Positions 4,409-8,053 of a stretch of 8,053 nucleotides of DNA are shown piece by piece. Within the stretch, counting starts at the first letter, position 1; the number at the start of each line of letters is the position of its first letter. The DNA comes from an uncultured Oscillospiraceae bacterium (GTDB lineage: Bacteria; Bacillota; Clostridia; Oscillospirales; Oscillospiraceae), in NCBI GenBank assembly GCA_934646175.1, contig CAKUEI010000073.1:1-8053 (forward strand), in the 5' to 3' direction. The position numbers and the translations under genes were made by a program. The notes under the pieces were generated by a model, which saw only the letters and a program-made list of their open reading frames with translations, was not told the DNA's origin and made no database searches.

Positions 4409-7060
4409 ATGAATGCATTTATGGAACTTGCGAAGGAAACTCTGCGCAGGCTGGGCAGCAATGGGATGTCCGGCCTAACGGAAGAACAGGTCACGCAGCA
4501 CAGGGAGAAGTACGGACGCAACGCTTTTACGCGGGAAAAGCCGCCGTCGCTTGCAAAGCGTATTCTGGAAGCAGTTTGTGAGCCGATGCTGCTGCTGCTT
4601 TTGGCAGCGGCGGTTATCACGCTAGCGGTCAACTTTGTGAGATTGTTTGCCGGTGCGGAGACGGACTTTATCGAGTGCGTGGGCATTTTCGTGGCCATTG
4701 GACTGTCCGTAGGCATTTCGGTAGCCATGGAGGGGAGAAGCGCCAAAGCCTTTGAAGCCCTCAACAAAATGAACGAGGACATTCTGGTGAAGGTCATCCG
4801 GGGCGGACAGGCGAAGCGGATCCCCCAGAATGAAATCGTGGTGGGGGATATTCTCTGTGTGGAAACAGGGGACAAACTCCCCGCCGACGCCCGCCTTTTG
4901 GAGTGCAAGGGCCTGGTGGCGGACGAGTCGGCCCTGACCGGTGAAAGCATGCCGGTGCGCAAGGACGCAGAGATCCGCTTTGATGCGGAAAAAACGCCGG
5001 TGGCGGAGCGCTGCAACATGCTTTACTCCGGCTGCTTCATCACCGGGGGAAGCGGCCGGGCCGTGGTGACCGAGGTGGGCGATCATACTGAATTCGGAAA
5101 AATCGCCCGGGAGCTTTCCAGCGTCGACAACAGCACGACACCTTTGCAGGAGAAAATGGCCAAGTTGGGCAAGCGGATCACCGTGCTTGGTTCCGTAACG
5201 GCTGGTGTGGTGTTCGTGATCCAGCTGGTGCAGACCCTGCTTGCGGGCAATGCATCCCTGGTGGGCATCTCTGAGGCATTCATCAGCAGTATACTGCTGA
5301 TCGTGGCCGCCGTTCCGGAGGGATTGCCGACCATCATGGCGGTCTCTCTGGCACTCAATATCATCAAAATGTCCCGCCAGAATGCGCTGGTGAAAAAGAT
5401 GATCGCCTGCGAAACCGTGGGATGCGTCAATGTGATCTGCTCGGACAAAACGGGCACTCTGACGGAAAACCGCATGACGGTGACCGATGTCTATGAGGAC
5501 GGAACACTCTGCAAACCACAGGCTGTAAAGGAAAAACACCTGTTGGAGAATTTCTGCGGCAACGGAACGGCCAACGTATCCTTTGAAGGGGACAAGCCCT
5601 CTTTTGTGGGCAATCCCACCGAATGTGCCCTGATCACCGCCGCCCACAAGGCGGGCTGGGACTACCAGACTGTGCGGAATGAGTGGGACGTGGCGCATGT
5701 GTACTCCTTCAGCTCAGAAACGAAAAACATGACCACCGTCATCCGCACGGAAGAGGGCTTCCTTGCCTACACCAAGGGCAGCCCGGAAAAGATCCTCTCC
5801 CTCTGCGCCATTTCGGATGAAGAGCGTGAAAAGGCGGAAGCGCAGATCACGCAGTTTCAGGAAAATGCCTGCCGTGTGATCGGGTTTGCCCACAAGGCGA
5901 TGACGGAAGCGGTGGATTTCGAGCACCAGCGGGCAGCGGTGGAGTGCGGCATGACCTTTGACGGGTTCGTGGCCATCAGCGACCCCTTACGCGCGGATGT
6001 TTACGACGCGGTGACCCGGTGCCGAAGCGCTGGCATCGAGCTGAAAATGCTGACCGGCGACAATATCGTGACGGCGTCCGCCATTGCGCGGGAGTTGGGC
6101 GTGCTGGACGACGACCATGTGGCCGTAGAGGCTAAGGATGTCATCGATCTCAGCGATGAAGAGCTGAAGCAGCGCCTTCCCTATATCCGCGTGATCGCCC
6201 GCAGTACGCCGGTGGTCAAAATGCGGGTGGTCAACGCCCTGAAGGCCACCGGGAATGTGGTGGCCGTGACCGGCGACGGCATCAACGACGCCCCAGCCAT
6301 CAAAAATGCCGATGTGGGCATTGCCATGGGCATTTCCGGCACTGAGGTGTCCAAGGAGGCAAGCGACATCGTCCTGCTGGACGATTCCTTCGCCACCATT
6401 GTTAAAGCGGTGCAGTGGGGTCGCGGCATTTACGAGAATTTCCAGCGGTTTATTCAGTTCCAGTTGACGGTGAACCTGTCTGCCATGCTGGTGGTGCTGA
6501 TCTCCACTTTGGCGGGTCTTGCCTCGCCCTTCAGCGCGCTGGAACTGCTGTGGATCAATCTGGTGATGGACGGCCCTCCGGCGTTGACTCTGGGTCTGGA
6601 ACCCATCCGCGGCGACCTGATGAAACGCAAGCCTACCAGGCGCGATGCCAGCATCGTCACCGGCGGGATGATGCGGCGCATCGTGGTGAACGGTCTGTTT
6701 GTGACGGTGATCTTCTTCCTCCAGCGCTTCACCAATTTCCTCGGCGGCACGGCGGAGCAGCAGGGGACGATCCTGTTCACTCTGTTTATCGTGTTCCAGA
6801 TGTTCAACGCATTCAACAGCCGGGAGCTGGGCAGCACCAGCCTCTTCCGCAATCTGCTCAACAATCGGCCCATGCTGGGGGTGATGGCGTTGGTTTTCTG
6901 CCTGCAGGTCCTCATCACACAGTTTGGCGGTGCAGTGTTCCGCACGGTGCCCCTGCCCCTGATTTTGTGGCTGAAGATCGTGGCCCTTGCGTTCAGCATC
7001 GTGGTGCTGGCCGAGGTGATCCGCTTCTTCCAGCGCTTGTTGGAGCGGCGGAAGGCATAA
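4409..7060 (+). CDS. P2-type cation-transporting ATPase, probable Mn2+/Ca2+ exporter
   Basis: An 883-residue P-type ATPase with ten predicted membrane helices. The N-terminal cation-ATPase domain spans about 1-55 and helices M1-M2 about 59-107. The actuator domain carries ALTGES at 175-180. M4 has AAVPEGLP at 300-307, with the ion-site Glu304. The phosphorylation motif is CSDKTGTLT, with Asp346 as the phosphorylated residue. The nucleotide domain has YTKGSPE at 454-460, followed by MLTGDN (547-552) and the hinge TGDGINDAPA at 621-630. M5 has Asn689 and M6 has WINLVMDGPPALTLGLEP (715-732) with Asn717 and Asp721. This is the Ca2+ site II set. The site I glutamate of SERCA is Ala692 here, so one ion per cycle is likely, as in yeast PMR1. 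I start at ATG 4409, behind AAGGGGG/AGGA. An in-frame ATG at 4340 lies upstream of and runs through the leader terminator. The Mn2+ riboswitch in front argues for Mn2+ efflux; Ca2+ transport remains possible. Confidence 0.93.
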   Translation: MNAFMELAKETLRRLGSNGMSGLTEEQVTQHREKYGRNAFTREKPPSLAKRILEAVCEPMLLLLLAAAVITLAVNFVRLFAGAETDFIECVGIFVAIGLSVGISVAMEGRSAKAFEALNKMNEDILVKVIRGGQAKRIPQNEIVVGDILCVETGDKLPADARLLECKGLVADESALTGESMPVRKDAEIRFDAEKTPVAERCNMLYSGCFITGGSGRAVVTEVGDHTEFGKIARELSSVDNSTTPLQEKMAKLGKRITVLGSVTAGVVFVIQLVQTLLAGNASLVGISEAFISSILLIVAAVPEGLPTIMAVSLALNIIKMSRQNALVKKMIACETVGCVNVICSDKTGTLTENRMTVTDVYEDGTLCKPQAVKEKHLLENFCGNGTANVSFEGDKPSFVGNPTECALITAAHKAGWDYQTVRNEWDVAHVYSFSSETKNMTTVIRTEEGFLAYTKGSPEKILSLCAISDEEREKAEAQITQFQENACRVIGFAHKAMTEAVDFEHQRAAVECGMTFDGFVAISDPLRADVYDAVTRCRSAGIELKMLTGDNIVTASAIARELGVLDDDHVAVEAKDVIDLSDEELKQRLPYIRVIARSTPVVKMRVVNALKATGNVVAVTGDGINDAPAIKNADVGIAMGISGTEVSKEASDIVLLDDSFATIVKAVQWGRGIYENFQRFIQFQLTVNLSAMLVVLISTLAGLASPFSALELLWINLVMDGPPALTLGLEPIRGDLMKRKPTRRDASIVTGGMMRRIVVNGLFVTVIFFLQRFTNFLGGTAEQQGTILFTLFIVFQMFNAFNSRELGSTSLFRNLLNNRPMLGVMALVFCLQVLITQFGGAVFRTVPLPLILWLKIVALAFSIVVLAEVIRFFQRLLERRKA

Positions 7061-7073
7061 AGAGACAAAGAAA

Positions 7074-7114
7074 CGCGGCAGGTCCCGAAAGGGGCCTGCC
7101 GCGTATTGATTTTT
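7074..7114. terminator. Bidirectional terminator between convergent genes
   Basis: CGCGGCAGGTCCC (7074-7086) and GGGGCCTGCCGCG (7091-7103) form a 13-bp stem with one G-U pair and a GAAA tetraloop. On the + strand TATTGATTTTT follows, which ends the ATPase transcript. On the - strand the sequence after the stem reads TTTCTTTGTCTCT, so it can also stop the DUF308 transcript coming the other way. Confidence 0.9.
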
Positions 7115-7117
7115 CAC

Positions 7118-7744
7118 TTAGTTCTGGTGCTCCTCGTCGTCGTCCTCTACCACGTAGCCGGTGGTCTCAACACCGTGGACGGCATCCTCAAACTTCTGGG
7201 CGGCGTCCTTCAGATGATGCCGTACGGTCCGCAGGGTCCACAGGTCGGAAAAACCGTTGACCAGCAGTCCGATGCCGATGAACATCAGCAGGGCAGACGC
7301 GGCGGCGAAGGGATTTGCGAGGATGACAATGCCGAAAATACCGGTGGCGACGGCCAGCAGCAGCACGACCCACCAATGGGATTCATGCATTCGCACCAGA
7401 TCAAATGCCTTCTGCAGACGGAGGAAGCTGTCCGCCAGTAATGCCAGACCCAGCACGGCGGGGAGGACGCTCATCAGGATCTGCGGCCGCAGGAAGAGGT
7501 AAATGCCCACCAGCAGGCAGACGATGCCGATGGCCAGATCATGGCGAAAAATGTTGGCCGAAAGGTCCCGGACGAAGTAGAGGACCACATGCAGTGCACC
7601 GAACAGAATAAGGGCAAGGGCGCAGATGCGGCAGATGATCAGTCCGGACGTATTGGGGAAGAAAAGCAACAGGATGCCCAGCACCAGACTGGCGACGGAG
7701 AGAATGGTAAGGTCGCGGATGGAATCGGATACAAGCTTTTTCAT
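7118..7744 (-). CDS. DUF308 / HdeD-like six-helix membrane protein
   Basis: A 208-residue hydrophobic protein with six predicted membrane helices at about 12-29, 33-57, 68-86, 89-107, 123-142 and 146-166. It shows the internal threefold repeat of the DUF308/HdeD family: each helix pair turns at a proline-containing loop, FFPNTSG (28-34), LRPQIL (85-90) and ANPFAAAS (143-150). A cytoplasmic-type tail of about 40 residues follows, basic at first (LRTVRHHLKDAAQK) and ending in an acidic stretch, VVEDDDEEH. HdeD of E. coli has been linked to acid resistance, but most members are uncharacterised and I assign no function. The ATG at 7744 follows AAAGGAG with a slightly long spacing of about 12 nt. 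The ribosome binding site lies in the end of the upstream gene, whose stop is 6 nt away, so the two are probably co-transcribed. Confidence 0.85.
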   Translation of the reverse strand: MKKLVSDSIRDLTILSVASLVLGILLLFFPNTSGLIICRICALALILFGALHVVLYFVRDLSANIFRHDLAIGIVCLLVGIYLFLRPQILMSVLPAVLGLALLADSFLRLQKAFDLVRMHESHWWVVLLLAVATGIFGIVILANPFAAASALLMFIGIGLLVNGFSDLWTLRTVRHHLKDAAQKFEDAVHGVETTGYVVEDDDEEHQN

Positions 7745-7750
7745 GGAAAA

Positions 7751-8053
7751 TCACAACTCCTTTTGTTCCACAAGCAGGCCGAAGGCCACTTCGGTGTCCA
7801 ACTGGGTGAGGGCGGACAGCTTGGCCTGATCTTTTGCAGATGTTTTGTAGTAATACGGGGTCATTTTGAAGAGCGCGTCGATCATTCCGAGGTCGGACAG
7901 GTGAAGGTCCCATTTTAATTCTTCCCGTTTCAAAAGGCGAAATCCGGGCAGGGCAGAGATTTCTTCCGTTTCGGGGTTTTCGTAAGGTATATCGTAGACT
8001 GCCGCCTTCAGCCCGAACAGGTGCCGCCGCAGGGGAACCACCCGGAGCAGCAG
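7751..8053 (-). CDS. rlmA: RlmA-like 23S rRNA (guanine-N1)-methyltransferase, C-terminal part (truncated by window edge)
   Basis: The frame is open from the right edge to the TGA at 7753-7751, showing the last 100 residues. The C-terminal signature of the RlmA group is visible: LFGLKAAVYDIPYENP (visible residues 12-27), the LFKMTPYYYKTS segment (61-72), then KLSALTQLDTEVAFGLLV. Members use S-adenosylmethionine to methylate N1 of a guanine in helix 35 of 23S rRNA (G745 in E. coli, G748 for the Gram-positive TlrB type). The N-terminal zinc-binding and SAM-binding parts lie outside the window, so the exact target cannot be judged. A GTG at 8041-8039 is an internal valine codon, not a start. The gene leads into the DUF308 gene with a 6-nt gap. 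Confidence 0.78.
   Translation of the reverse strand: MLLRVVPLRRHLFGLKAAVYDIPYENPETEEISALPGFRLLKREELKWDLHLSDLGMIDALFKMTPYYYKTSAKDQAKLSALTQLDTEVAFGLLVEQKEL

Noticed and set aside
5987..7117. Long antisense ORF of 376 codons opposite the ATPase (and similar ones at 4622-5698 and 346-1014)
   Set aside because: These are frame shadows of GC-rich genes: His/Gln/Arg-rich composition, no plausible ribosome binding site and no recognisable domain.
6415..7260. + strand ORF of 281 codons overlapping the end of the ATPase and the terminator
   Set aside because: Its composition (Arg/Gly/Pro/Gln-rich) is that of an out-of-frame reading of the ATPase, and it runs through the bidirectional terminator into the antisense of DUF308.

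Overview
The window is about 8 kb of GC-rich, densely packed bacterial DNA. Its style points to a low-copy Firmicutes chromosome of the class Clostridia, probably the Oscillospiraceae/Ruminococcaceae. The reasons are strong AGGAGG-type ribosome binding sites, sigma-A promoters of TTGACA/TATAAT type, a clostridial-style thiamin salvage operon and a Mn2+ riboswitch in front of a P-type ATPase. The assignment to family level is inference. No mobile element, CRISPR array, tRNA or rRNA is visible.

Region 1 (1-3856, + strand) is the end of a thiamin operon: the C-terminal half of thiamin pyrophosphokinase (thiN), then tenA, thiM, thiE, a HAD phosphatase and thiD. Every junction overlaps by 4-14 nt, so the genes are almost certainly translationally coupled. 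The set describes salvage. TenA recovers the pyrimidine from degraded thiamin, ThiD and ThiM phosphorylate the pyrimidine and thiazole, and ThiE joins them to thiamin monophosphate (TMP). The HAD protein probably removes that phosphate, and ThiN makes thiamin diphosphate. No thiL, thiC or thiG is in view. A perfect hairpin follows thiD.

Region 2 (3857-4408) is intergenic and packed with regulation. It holds three tandem 11-bp TTCACAAATTG-like repeats and an extended -10 promoter. A 25-codon ORF with a good ribosome binding site follows, then an intrinsic terminator. A segment inside the small ORF (4037-4046) can form a 10-bp helix with the 3' arm of that terminator, so the unit looks like a leader-peptide attenuator. 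Immediately after come a second, near-consensus sigma-A promoter, a yybP-ykoY (Mn2+) riboswitch and its own terminator. The P-type ATPase may therefore sit behind two consecutive transcription-termination checkpoints. The small ORF and attenuator are the least familiar part of the window.

Region 3 (4409-7060, + strand) is an 883-residue P2-type cation ATPase of the PMR1/YoaB-like Ca2+/Mn2+ group. Given its riboswitch it is probably a Mn2+ exporter. A 13-bp GNRA-capped bidirectional terminator separates it from the convergent genes.

Region 4 (7118-8053, - strand) holds a six-helix DUF308/HdeD-like membrane protein. It lies 6 nt downstream of the C-terminal part of a gene resembling the 23S rRNA guanine-N1 methyltransferase RlmA, which runs off the right edge.
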